This document shows positions 27,318-38,368 of a DNA stretch of 64,000 bases, one piece after another. Under the pieces are notes generated by a model. It saw only the letters and a program-made list of their open reading frames with translations. It did no database searches and was not told the origin of the DNA. Origin of the DNA: Paramecium octaurelia (Eukaryota; Ciliophora; Oligohymenophorea; Peniculida; Parameciidae); contig CAJJDP010000153.1 of assembly GCA_905182995.1 (NCBI GenBank), forward strand, positions 124,001-188,000, read 5' to 3'. The translations under genes were made by a program, and so were the position numbers. Positions within the stretch are counted from its first letter, which is position 1; each line of letters starts with the position of its first letter.

Positions 27318-27335
27318 CACAAATAAAAATAATTA
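27318..27335. promoter_or_regulatory. 18-bp divergent start-codon gap (m-AAA protease / 55-aa protein)
   Basis: Only 18 bp of A/T sequence lie between opposite ATGs. If both genes are real, their promoters must overlap each other and the coding sequence. Inferred from position. Confidence 0.4.
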
Positions 27336-27503
27336 ATGGACTATCGAGACCTAATCTCAGACAAAAAGGATGAAAAACAACTATTGAAAAAGCTTGTCCT
27401 CTATCCACTTCTTACAGGATTCGTGTATGGCACAGGTCACTTCCTAGCTTACCTAATTCTCAACCAGAAGTACTTCATTCCCTTGAAGAAAGCTGCAAAG
27501 TGA
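27336..27503 (+). CDS. 55-residue single-pass membrane protein
   Basis: A short intronless frame, MDYRDLISDKKDEKQLLKK, then a hydrophobic stretch (VLYPLLTGFVYGTGHFLAYLI) and a basic tail ending PLKKAAK. Glycines in the membrane segment are spaced as in small mitochondrial inner-membrane subunits, but I cannot match a family. Its divergent, near-abutting partner is the m-AAA protease. The next 1.75 kb hold no clear gene. Confidence 0.5.
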   Translation: MDYRDLISDKKDEKQLLKKLVLYPLLTGFVYGTGHFLAYLILNQKYFIPLKKAAK

Positions 27504-29253
27504 ATTGAATTATAAATAATAATATTCATGCACTTTTCCTTTTAATCTTGGATTACCCATACACCATAGAAGGCTACAACTTGAGGACTCAGAAAATTAA
27601 GGACTGCGTCTAAAACAGAGGAGAAAAAGAGAGAAATAGAATCCCTTTTAGAATCTAAATAATCAGAAGTTGAAATCAACAAAGCAAATTGAAAATGCTC
27701 TTGAAAGTGTATGTTATTGATTGATCTCTCAATAAAATATTACAATTATTTCAAAGAAAACAACAAATAAGTGGAGTAAATAGAAAACTTATGCCATGCA
27801 GATAATATAGTGAGAAGAAACTGATTCTAAAGTTTAAGACACTGCTACCAGTTGCAATACCTTATCTCATTGTTGTGATATCAAGTATTCAGATCGAAGT
27901 ATTTTGAAATTAAAATTACTAAATTTATTCTCAAATTCATCACACTTAGGTATCTACTTTCCATAATATTTAAGCCATTCAGTACTAAGACTACATATTT
28001 GCACTCAATATAGTACTAAATTGAGAATCATTAGTATTAATCTTTAAGAGGAATTCTTTTATATTAGAATTGTAATTCTAGATTTCCTTCTTTTAGCCTC
28101 AGATTGAAGATGTTTACAGACTCTTTATATATATTTGGATATGAAAAATTCTGATTAACCTACGATTCTGTTTTGATGGAGTTATTTTCCTAAAAAGAAA
28201 AACTATTACACAAATTATGTAATTAGAGTGAGTCCATTTTGAATATCTAAAATCAAAGAGGTCTAAAAAAAGAACTGAATTTATTCTAAAATACACAATA
28301 CATAAAAAGCCTTAATAGATTAATTCAAAACTAATTAAATCTATGAAGATATCTATGAAGATATCCATAAAGAATATTCATAATTTTCTATGTGTTATTA
28401 ATAATTGAAATTATTTTGATCATAAATATAATTGGTATCATCACTTGATATTAATAGAATAAGGAATTTTCTTTAATTTAATAACTAAGCTTATAGATCT
28501 ATTAGAGCGATAATACTAAAACCTAGTTTTCCTTTAATATGATAATGTGAATTTTTGAAATACATTTAAAATACACCTAGATTTTAGAGTATTATTTGAA
28601 ATAATCCTTCTAATTGTTAATGATATCTTATTTTTCTCTTGAGTAGATTAACTTGAAAATACATTTTAAAGACTAGATTGAAATGCAGACCTTTTAACTA
28701 AAAGTAGTATTTCACTTGATGCATTTATATCGAAATAATGAAATAGTTATAAATACAATTTTATAAAACATTCTACGATAATTGCAAATCAGAATTGACC
28801 AGATTGAGATTAGTTGATTGCTGCAATCTTGGCTTAAGGTATTTTAACTGTAAAAATCTAATGAATAATATTAATGTTAGTTTAATTTAATGATTGTTTT
28901 AATGCTTCAATCCAGTAGGGAGTGTATAATTTCAACAATAAGATTTGTGATTAAATAGTGATTGAGAATTGAGTTTTGTGACATTTAGATTTCATAATTA
29001 AGTTAAATTTTATAAGAGCGAAACTCGAAACTGAATTAAAAATTATCAGTTAAGATATTGTTTCTTTTGCCTATATCAATTCTGTAGGGTGTAGAATTGT
29101 AAAAATGCAATATTGAATTATAAATAATTTATAAATTTTACAAAAATTATTGAAAAAATTCTTGAGTTCCTAGTATTTTATATGCAGAATGATAAAAATA
29201 AAGTATAAGTCAAGATAATTAATTAAAAGTTGATTTATTATAATTAATATAAA
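27504..29253. other. Long gene-poor interval
   Basis: 1.75 kb without a gene I can support, long for this compact genome. The first ~250 bp carry short open pieces on both strands (plus strand DYPYTIEGYNLRTQK) that cannot be joined. The rest is very A+T-rich; near 28,340-28,370 a 12-bp unit (TCTATGAAGATA) occurs twice in tandem with a third degenerate copy. No tRNA or rRNA recognised. Confidence 0.4.
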
Positions 29254-30424
29254 ATGCTACAAAATTTATAAGTAGAAGGCAGAGAAACAAGCCAGGATTA
29301 TTCATATGAGTGGGTGATGGGTTATCCTGAGTTGGCGAGCATAGAAAAAGGGATTCCCATCGCTGAGTTTAGTGATTAGATTCAAAGTCGAGATCAAGAA
29401 ATGGAATTCAGAGTAAAGCACAATTAATAATGCTCTTAGATTTTGAGACGTCTAACTGAAACACAATATCACAATGACAACCTATATGATTTTCATCCCG
29501 ATATTCTAAAGTTAAATCGATATAACAACATCATTCCTTGTATCATAATCAGTTATCATAGTTAAACATTCAATAGTGAAGTTGAGAGGCGATGAAGAAG
29601 AGAACCAAAGGGAATCATATATAAATGCTGATTACATCAATGTAGAGTAATGAATAACGATGTTAGTTAATAAATGGAAAAGAGAAAATGATGATAGCCA
29701 CTTAAGGTCCAGTAACTCAGACGATAGGACATTTTTGGAGGATGGTTTCATAAGAGAGTGCGTCAATGATAGTGATGCTGTGTAATTTGAAGGAAAATGG
29801 GAAGGTAATTGAAGTTTAGAATCTATGAAAGGTTTAATGTGAGTAATACTGGCCTAGAAATATTGGAGACAATTTACTTATTGGAAATATTACCATAAAT
29901 TTCGTTAGTCAAGAGGATTTAGGAAATAACATAATAAAAAGGACTCTAAAATTGCAGGAGTAAAATGGAGAGGAAAAATAAGTGACTCATTTGCAATGGT
30001 GTGGTTGGCCAGATCAAGGAGTTCCAAATCACAATGACTTTAATACAATAAAGGAATTGCTCACTCAAATTTTGGACAGAGTCTTGAATGATCAGAAGGT
30101 CGTATTCCATTGCAGGTACTCTCATATTCATTTATCTATTAAAGTGCAGGTGTAGGCAGGACAGGAACATTGATATCCCTGGTGAATCTGATGATCATTC
30201 TCACGACGTATCAATCTTATGTCGGAAATGACATAGCGAGTACAATTATATTAATAAAGCAAGAAATATCTGAGAATCCAGAGGAGTTTCGCATTTCAAT
30301 ATTTGGAGTGGTCAGAAGATTGAGAGAATAAAGGTGGGGAATGGTGCACACATCAGAACAATATCAATACGTATACAAATTCATTGATGAAGCTATAAAA
30401 TATATGTTTTCATAACAGTAATGA
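29254..30424 (+). CDS. Classical protein tyrosine phosphatase
   Basis: 355 residues in five exons (introns 29540-29561, 29642-29666, 29805-29831, 30116-30144). PTP motifs in order: NADYIN, KMMIATQGPV, HFWRMV, CEQYWP, HLQWCGWPDQGVP (WPD loop with the general-acid Asp), and the active-site loop HCSAGVGRTG with catalytic Cys and Arg, then REQRWGMVHTSEQYQ (Q loop). No transmembrane segment or extra domain, so a cytosolic non-receptor enzyme. Its stop is 17 bp from the converging cyclin gene. Confidence 0.95.
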
Positions 30425-30441
30425 TATAATAATCCATATAA

Positions 30442-31858
30442 TCATTGAACAGCTCTGAACATACTACCACTTACTTTATGTACTTGCTCATACTTTTTGT
30501 CAAGTTCTTGATTTTACGGAACAGCAAACTATTATACAATGTGACTAACAGGATTCTCATTGAGATATGAATAGTTGGTGGCAGTAGTGAAATTGGCATG
30601 CTTATACAGATGGTTCTGTTTCTGGATGTCAGCTATTTGCACAGTCGATTGTGATTGATATAAAGGAATCTTCAATTTACTACTCTGCATCATGATATCA
30701 CCATAGGATTATCTTTTGGATTCGAAAGGGTAGGCTCGATTGTTGAGATGATTGGTGCTTATGGTTGTCAGTGTATTGTTCGGCATAAGAGGTTAGAAGT
30801 AGATATCTTAAGGAGTTAATTAAAGATTGGTTATAGTTTTAAAGCTTTTACTTTTAGCAATCAGTGTCATAATCTAGGAGACTGATGATGAAACCTTCTG
30901 AGCACTTATACCAGTCAGACACTGTAATTGTTATGACCATATGTTCAGTAATCCTGCTTTCTTTCTTAAATAGGCTACGCAAGAGAGTGCTAAGATCGTT
31001 TGATCTGTTCCGAAATACAGATGATCATCTAATAATTACTTTGTTTCTGATACCTCTTATGATTTGCAATGCTACGTCTGCGTATTTGTTTTCAACTTCT
31101 TTCACGTAAAGTAAGATTTGATTTTCTTGGAGATCTCTTAGTTTTACATGCTATTAATGTGAACTATCTTTGTTTTCCTTTTGTTGTTGCTATTATCCCA
31201 AACTGTCATCATCATCTATGACTCCGAAGGAGAGAATAGCTTCTATTCGATCAAGTAAAGTGACTCTTTGCAATTTCCACTCCATGGTCTGAATCAAGGA
31301 CCTCTCTGCAAATTTGTATTCTCTGGTTGAATATTGACTGATTTCTGGATGATTCGTCATTGAAGCATATCTTTTCAGTTTACTAATGAAGGGCACTCGT
31401 TCATCAAGTTCTTAAGCCTTGGCTGCTAACATCAAAGCAGTTGCTACGAATAAGTAGGTTTAATTTTCATTGATTGTAACCTTGCTCAAATATTCATCTA
31501 TGTAATTAATTGCTAAAAAGGACGTATTTAATGTTAGATTTAATCTTTCGGAAGCCTGCAATATGAATTCGATGATCTGTTAGCGTTGCTTAATAGGTCC
31601 TTTTGGGAAACCTTCAGATAAGATATTCTATAACACTTTGATGGGATTGAAAAAGGCACTGAATTTCATTTTTAGAGTTTTGTATACTCTAGTATTTGGC
31701 TATCATAAATAATGAATTGTGATTACATTATTTAAAAATATTCCACATTCTTTGCAGATGACTTTATCAGAATAATAGTTTCGATTTTAATGACAACATC
31801 CGAATACCTCTTAATATTGATTACTGTAATGATGTTCAAATGGTTCCAATTGACTCAT
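30442..31858 (-). CDS. Cyclin with Cys-rich N-terminus
   Basis: 454 residues, introns 31029-31053 and 31700-31726. A cyclin box spans ~residues 70-200: NTSFLAINYIDEYLS, FVATALMLAAKAQELDE, and RSLIQTMEWKLQ, followed by a second-fold-like FGTDQTILALSCVAYLRKK. Before the box, residues ~20-42 contain CCH ... VICKECG, a possible zinc ribbon. The C-terminal ~170 residues are Ser/Gln/Asn-rich. Cyclins activate CDKs; which CDK is unknown. The extension start at 31858 is chosen because the frame joins the box through a 27-nt intron. Confidence 0.8.
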
Positions 31859-31970
31859 ATATACGTTAAATTTTATTAAATATTTAATAATAAAATAATA
31901 TCAAATTAATCGGATTTCTTCTCAGGACTAAAGTTTTCCAATTATTGGCTGCAATTTCCAGTATTTCTAT

Positions 31971-32763
31971 TCATTTCAATATAAACTCTACTTCGTATTT
32001 ATACTTCTGATAATCACGCAACCTTATTTGTTTTCTCTGTAAATACTTTGGATCTTTATAATATGATTCTTCAATTTCTTTATTGCGAGGCCTCTCAAAA
32101 TTACTGTCGTACAATTCATTTTATCTTTGATTGTATAACTTCTACTGTCTCAACACCTCTTGAATGTGCTTGCAATTAGATTCACAACATCATACTTTTT
32201 GAGTCCACTCTCTTTTTTTCAATTCAATCTAATAGTTTTCATGCAATTTGCCTAGTTTGGATTCAATTACAGCCAAAGTGGCTTCTTTACTGCTCTAATC
32301 GATAGTTTCCTCAAACTTCGTTATTCTTTTGTTGTTCTTATCAAACTCATTGTATAATTCTTGTAATCTATTTGAGATAGTCTGAATCGGAGTTTCCGCT
32401 CTTAAAATTTTACTCGTTAATTTCTCCATCAATTTCTGATCATACGGCTTCTAGATTTGAGCCTTTAAATGACTACTATTTAAGTGGGGGTCTTTTTGTC
32501 TCATTTAAACACTTTACTTCTTACCTCCCTTGATAAAACGATGAATTCCCTATCCTAAGAGCACCACTCGTCAACTCTTTAGACTTGTCCATCCTGAGTG
32601 TCTTGTTGCTCCCTTTCTTGGGGATGGGAGAAGCACTCCTGGTATCCTCCCGAATTTCAGTTCTGAACCTCATGCCTTCCTCGGAGACAACCACCAAATT
32701 GGGTCTGCTCAACAACTCCTTTAATGTCAATGTATATGGAGGTAATATTTATTATTATTACAT
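31971..32763 (-). CDS. Coiled-coil protein, unrecognised
   Basis: 246 residues in three exons. N-terminus MQQQQILPPYTLTLKELLSR; the middle and C-terminus are long charged helices (NRLQELYNEFDKNNKRITK, YLQRKQIRLRDYQKYKYEVE). Introns: 32169-32195 and 32500-32524; the latter ends GAG, unusual, and contains an ATG, so a shorter protein from 32504 is an alternative. It lies 24 bp downstream of the second K+ channel on the same strand. No family recognised. Confidence 0.55.
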
Positions 32764-32787
32764 TTGAAATAAAATTAATTTTTTATA

Positions 32788-35717
32788 TCATCCATCCTAA
32801 TATCTAATTAAAGTTGTCCTTCTTTGCTTCACTCTCTCCTTGAAGATTCGCTTGTATTTCCGAATCACCTTCTCAGGGTTCTACTCCTAAAAGAAGCATT
32901 CGTAATTGGCCATGTGATCAATACTGAATTAGCTGTCCACATCGCTATTCTCATTAGCATCATCCTCAATCTTGGGAGGCTAATTGTTACTTTAACTATT
33001 TGTGATGTAATTCCTAAAGTAATAATGGAGAATATGACCATACCTTAATTCGTCGATTATTAAGGACACCTCCTTGTTTCTGGGTTGAGCTATCTGCAGA
33101 AATTTCATCTTCCGCAACAACTCCTATTTCTTGGATTCCTGATTAGTCAGTCTCTCAGGAGATGGCATCTTCTCAATTTGTTTATCAGTAATCTCATTCC
33201 CTTGACACAATTTGCTCTTCCTTCTCAGTATTTGAACAGTATTGGGAGTGACATTACTGTTTTATCCCTTGGCAACCTTCTTAATCTGCTCTTGAATTGG
33301 AGTTAAACTAGACATTGACGAAGTCCTCACTCTCTTCGGTTATGGCAATTTGACAAAACTCTAAAAGTTTTTCTTCTTTTTCACTTTCTTCTATTCTTCC
33401 TCTGAGTTCTTTATATTCGCTTAAGATTTCAGCAAACCATCCGACAACTCCACACTCTAATTGTCTCTAGTCTCATCAATCTTCATCTCATAATTATCAT
33501 CAGCCAACCATTTTCCTCTCTATCTCATTTGTGCCTTCTCCTTCTCTTATTCAACTATCTTTTTGATGTTTTCAATTTCCTCCTCGTAATCCTCTACGTC
33601 TGAACTGTATTCATCATCCTCATCATTGGAATCCAAATTGAACGTTGTGATCTAAAAGTACTTCTTAATAGCCAAAGCATTCACTTAAACATCCCGAATA
33701 TGAGACAGAGCCTTGAATTGCTATTTGACTATTCTCCGTCTGAAACTGGATTCTCTGTTATTTTGGATATTGTAGGTCGATTGAATCACTTGATCTTTTA
33801 CTGGAAGGTAGAGAGTCCGTTTGCAATTGATGGCCAGATGACTCCTACTTTCACAAATATAGCATCGCAACTTCAAACTCTCATAATCATTATTGAACAG
33901 TATGTTGTGTCTTATTTCATAGAATCTTTGTCTATCAGTTTCGTATTTGTCCAATAATTTAAGGAATGAAATTCTGGAGAGTTTGTAAATCACTGAATAC
34001 GTGAGACATCGAGCAGATGCTGTCCTCCTGTGTCCAGTGATGAATCCGATTATTCCAAAGATACCTTACTTCATGATATGTAATTTGATTCTTTTGTCAC
34101 TGTCCAAAAAGATTTCAACCTATCCTTTATCTAAAAAATACAAAGGGAAGTCATTCGTCTCCTCACTTTCAAGGAATATGTTTTCTTCTTAGGAATAATA
34201 TTGTTACTAAATTTCTTAAGCCAATTCCATAAGCAAATCTTATGAGAAACAGGTGAAGAAATTATTCTGTCTGAGCATTTTACCTAAGGTTTGATATATC
34301 AATTCTTCTCGTAAGGCAGGGGCCAATTTAAGGATCATGGCCTACTCTAATTCATGATCTCGAGCCTTCTCAGTCTGCCACAAATGGAACAGATAGGCTT
34401 CGATGCGTGCCTTCAATTTTCTATCCACATTGTGTTCAACCATAAATCTTTAGATGGCATTCACATACTTTCTATAATGAAATAAATTGGTATATACTGA
34501 AATTTCTCCTTGCTCTCGTTCTGCGAGTAGATCATTTCCCATATAGCATTGACTGAATAGGCGAAGACAATACAAGAGATGAATTAAGTGATGACTGTCA
34601 CCAAAACCTCCCAGAAATTCATTGGAACTACATCTCCATATCCTACTGATATCATTGTTGTTACAGCCCAATAAAACGAGTACAGATGTAGTTCCGAGAT
34701 TGGCATTTCCTCATATCCGCCATTCATAGTAACCACATCACAATGATTCAGCCATGACACATTCCCTAATTGCTTGTTGAGCTGTCGTCTCCCAACAAAA
34801 ATAAATAAGCACGCAAATAAATGACATAACCATATGATTGTTAACATTACAGTGAGTAGGCGATACCTGGCTAGTTTGGAGGGTTCAAGTTGTAGGTATT
34901 CTTTTATCATGTTACTTGTCTTGTTCACTTCGTACACTTTTAAAATAAAGAAAAACTGTTCAAATCCCAATTGTTTCTCGTCAAATAGTCGACATCTATA
35001 TTCTACCAAACATAGTAAGGGAATTAAGTCTAAAAAGAAATAGCTCTTGAAGTATTTGAGGGCAATCTGCTTCCTGCTTATTATTAGCTGTCCTTGCTTG
35101 TAATAGGCTGTATTGAAGGTTGCTATGATGTCGACGATAAAAATAGAGATTCCTACGTAAAGGGACACTTCCTCGTATTTTTTGTAGTGAAAGGCGTACT
35201 TTTCGTCGATAAGTGGTTGGTAGGCAAGCATAAAAGGGATTTGGAAGAAGAAGCCAAGCACCAAAATGCTGTTTAGAACCTGCCAATATATGTAGAACTG
35301 GGAATCGGGTTCAAGCACTTTCACCTTATGAATATATGAGGACATCCCTGTAAGGAATCCAGTCTTCTTGGTTTCATAGGCATAATCCTTAAATATCTCC
35401 TTTTGTCGTAGGTCTATGATTTAAGCCATTGTAACCTGATTTGTGGATTTCTTACTTTTGAAGCATCTCTCGAAAATGTTGAGCTCCTTGTTCTTCTTTT
35501 CGAGTGTCCTACGATAGAAGATTGTTTCATTGGCAACAAATGGAATCACCTTCACTTTGCTGCTCTCCTCCAAGAGTGATGTAGAACCCCATTCAAAAGC
35601 ACTATCATTGACGATTTATTCCATATTCATTTCTGTGGCTGAACGGTCCTCCAAGAATATAGTTTTAGTCTCCTCCTCTTGTATTAGAGGTTATTGAAGG
35701 GAATCTTTTGAGCTCAT
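32788..35717 (-). CDS. K+ channel with CNBD and C-terminal CCHC zinc-knuckle-like motif
   Basis: 957 residues. A ~120-residue cytosolic N-terminus, six membrane segments (starting YIYWQVLNSILVLGFFFQI), weak S4, and a pore with MISVGYGD, the K+ filter. A C-linker and CNBD follow (IFLESEETNDFPLYFLDKG). Then comes CYICESRSHLAINC, exactly CX2CX4HX4C, and a ~300-residue acidic/basic tail. Introns 34472-34497 and 33014-33043. Same superfamily as the channel at 9.9-12.3 kb and sharing the knuckle-like motif. Divergent, 24 bp from the ATG near the EF-hand gene. Confidence 0.85.
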
Positions 35718-35741
35718 TATTAAATTTTATAAAAATTAACA
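35718..35741. promoter_or_regulatory. 24-bp divergent gap (K+ channel / EF-hand gene)
   Basis: Short A/T-only gap between the channel ATG and the first plus-strand ATG at 35742. If the EF-hand protein starts at 35804 instead, the gap is 86 bp. Promoter role inferred. Confidence 0.3.
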
Positions 35742-35803
35742 ATGGGTCCTACTCAAGGAAAGGAAGTAAATCAAATAGAATCTACAATTAGTTGTCTCCC
35801 TAA

Positions 35804-36160
35804 ATGCGAGATCGAGTGCTTAAGTTATTCGCAAGATTTGATGTTGATGGTTCCAAATCAATTGAAAAATCAGAAACAATTAAATATTGGTATGTTAGCC
35901 AATTTCAAATCTGAATAGGAAGAGCAACTTTGCCAAATTGAACACTGAAGAATTATTTAAATCCGTTGATACTGATAACAGTGGAACTATATCTGAGGAA
36001 GAATGGCTTAATTTTTGGACATCAGTGCTAAGAAGTGGTCACACAGAAGAGGATATTGCTGACGAAGTAAGTATGATTCGGCTGAATAATTTAGTTGGAA
36101 AGCATAGAGTCAGGGTCCTCATGGGTTAAATTCGAGAATTTGGATAAAAAAAAAGGGTGA
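35804..36160 (+). CDS. Small EF-hand calcium-binding protein
   Basis: 99 residues from the ATG at 35804, with introns 35890-35918 and 36067-36094. Two EF-hands: DVDGSKSIEKSE and the canonical DTDNSGTISEEE. Upstream the same frame stays open as SYSRKGSKSNRIYNQ, and an ATGGG lies one base out of phase at 35742; a start there would give an MG-, possibly myristoylated N-terminus if the sequence lacked one base. So the start is uncertain. Calcium sensor, partner unknown. Confidence 0.75.
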
Positions 36161-36455
36161 AGTAAATATATTATATAATTATATATATATTATATAATAA
36201 TATATTGAGAATAAATTTAAATTAGTTAATGATGTGTCCAATTCATTTAAGGACAGCATGGATGATAGTAGTTTGGAGGAGTAGATTATTCTTTTGAACG
36301 AAAAGGGTTGGAGATAGATTGAAAACTAGATTTATTATTATTATTATTAAAACTCATTTCAAATGCTGAACCTTTTTGTTTTGCATAATTCTGATTCATG
36401 ATGCGTATGTAAAGTATATAGATGAAATTGTTTATGTGAATGTATAATTATAGAA
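36161..36455. other. Intergenic region
   Basis: A/T-rich spacer between converging genes, with a near-palindromic TA-rich patch at about 36,170-36,205. Short plus-strand frame remnants without a start are present; no gene supported. Confidence 0.35.
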
Positions 36456-36859
36456 TCACGCTGCCTTATTAAACACAATCGATTCTCTATACTTTTCAAC
36501 GTGATCGAGTAATTCATCCAAATCTGCTCCTCCTACTTCCATGTCCTGTGCTATGTTTTTGAGATGCACCTTAAATTTATCGAACTGCTAATTTGTTATG
36601 TTCAATCCTTTATGAACTTCAATCAAATCTCTAATGTTTAGATTAAAGTATCATACCTGCCTGTGTATTGAGTGTTTTTATCACCCATCATTTAAGAAAA
36701 GAATCTCTTCTATTGATATCTTACACGACTCATGTCAGCTTTGAGAAACTTATCTCGTAATAATTTATCGAAGAGGACTTTATAATAGAATTGATCAATG
36801 AGTTCAGAAACCTATTGATCCCCTCCGAATCTCTCAAATAAGCATTTCTTATTGTCCAT
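36456..36859 (-). CDS. Truncated (2-on-2) haemoglobin
   Basis: 125 residues, one intron (36631-36656). Start MDNKKCLFERFGGDQQVSEL matches the trHb helix A/B region with the GG motif; FYYKV carries the B10 region aromatic; TGRDLIEVHKGL contains the proximal His F8. Length and pattern match the group I haemoglobins long known from Paramecium. Likely O2 or NO binding in the cytosol. Faces SmD3 divergently, 184 bp away. Confidence 0.92.
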
Positions 36860-37043
36860 TTTTATTTATTAAAATCTTTTATTTATTTATATTTATTTTG
36901 CAATCAGAATCTCAAAAAAAGACTAAATTAAGTTGGTTTTGGGAGTTATCCACTTTTTAATTCAGTCCCTATTGAATTACAGTTTTCCCCATTAAATTAT
37001 ACTTAATATTAATTAAATTATATTTTAATATAAAAATTAAGTA

Positions 37044-37464
37044 ATGTCTTTAGGAGTACCACTCAAAATTATGCATGAAGCAGTCCATCATATCGTCACA
37101 GTCGAATTAAAAACTGGTGAAATGTTTACAGGATACATGGCAGAAGCAGAAGTAATCCATTCCACTAAATTCTAGGACACAATGAATGTAAGATTGGATG
37201 AAGTCTAAATGGTGACAAGAGATGGTAGACCCATGTCCCTTGAATAAGTATATTTGAGAGGAAGTCAAATCAGATTTGTTGTCATCCCAGATGTATTTAA
37301 ATACGCTCCAATGTTCAAAAAAATTAGAGCAAATGCCAAAAGCAAAAATATGCAGTAAATCAGAGAGAAGGCTAGATAAGTTAGAGGTAATTCTTGCATC
37401 TATCAATCCAATAGAGGAATTAGTGCCACGCATTAAATAGGGTTTAGAATAACAAAAAAAGTGA
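37044..37464 (+). CDS. SNRPD3: Sm core snRNP protein SmD3
   Basis: 122 residues, a ring subunit of spliceosomal snRNPs. Start [20 protein letters not shown]; Sm1 and Sm2 motifs are present ([27 protein letters not shown]). Introns 37152-37175 and 37387-37414. The first is 24 nt, in frame and free of TGA; it is inferred because removing it restores the EAED junction of other SmD3 proteins. The C-terminus is basic but lacks a long RG tail. Confidence 0.95.
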
Positions 37465-38368
37465 TACATATAAGCAAAATCATCTATGGATATATATATA
37501 TATATATTTATATAATAGATTATTGTTACCTTAATCATTTATATAAAAACCAACTTGTTTCTAATTCAAATGTATCTCAATCTTTTTTATTACTTGTCAT
37601 AGTCTATGTATGAGGTTAAATTTTATCTGGAACTTTTAATTTAAAGATGATCGTTCCATATTTTATTATTATTATATCTCACTATCTGCCGGTTAAGAAC
37701 TATTATCTAACTTTGATATAGTGAAAATTTGTGTTAATTTAGTGAAAAATTCTTTATTTGATTCAATTATAATTTGCTTTAGCTTCATCAACAGATGAAT
37801 AAGCTAAATTCATTATTAATTGGGTATTTTATTGTTCCCTACTCTAAATATGGCTATATAAGAACTAAACATATAGAAAGCTGAAACGCAGATATAAATG
37901 AATTCTTATTAATTATATTTTGAATGTAAATGACCATTCAATATTTATTAGTGCATACTATAGATCTTGTCATTAATTAGGGTGTTGCGATCTTACAATT
38001 AATGATAATTTTAAAGAAATATTTATAATAGTTGATACATAAAAAGATATACATTTAAAAATAGTCTTAAACTTTAACGGAATTGATGTACCTAATGGTA
38101 GATAATTTATTTATATATATTATTAGGTGTAACATCTCTATTGTTCAAATATAAATCATTGAATAGTATTATGAATCTATTTTAGCTGAATCCTATTTGG
38201 TAAAGCATAATAATAATTATTGTTTATTCTTAATTCCGAATTGTTTTTGTCTAAATAAGAAAGCTTGGAAATGAATATACTTATAGATTTGAAATTAATT
38301 CATCAGATTTATTTATTTTTTGAATCCTTTTAACAATTTAGCGATTGATTTATGTTCATATTTAATAA
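37465..38368. other. Gene-poor interval
   Basis: 904 bp, very A+T-rich, no supported gene on either strand. Begins with a TA microsatellite. Short open frames lack coding character. Confidence 0.4.
37490..37508. repeat. TA dinucleotide microsatellite
   Basis: About nine uninterrupted TA units, followed by degenerate TA-rich sequence. Simple repeat in the 3' flank of SmD3. Confidence 0.8.

Noticed and set aside
28341-28370. Short TCTATGAAGATA tandem as a regulatory or satellite array
   Set aside because: Only two good copies and one degenerate one; too little to separate from chance in A+T-rich DNA.
36160-36360. Further exons of the EF-hand gene
   Set aside because: Some plus-strand codons look reasonable, but the two-intron model ends in a normal TGA with both EF-hands complete.
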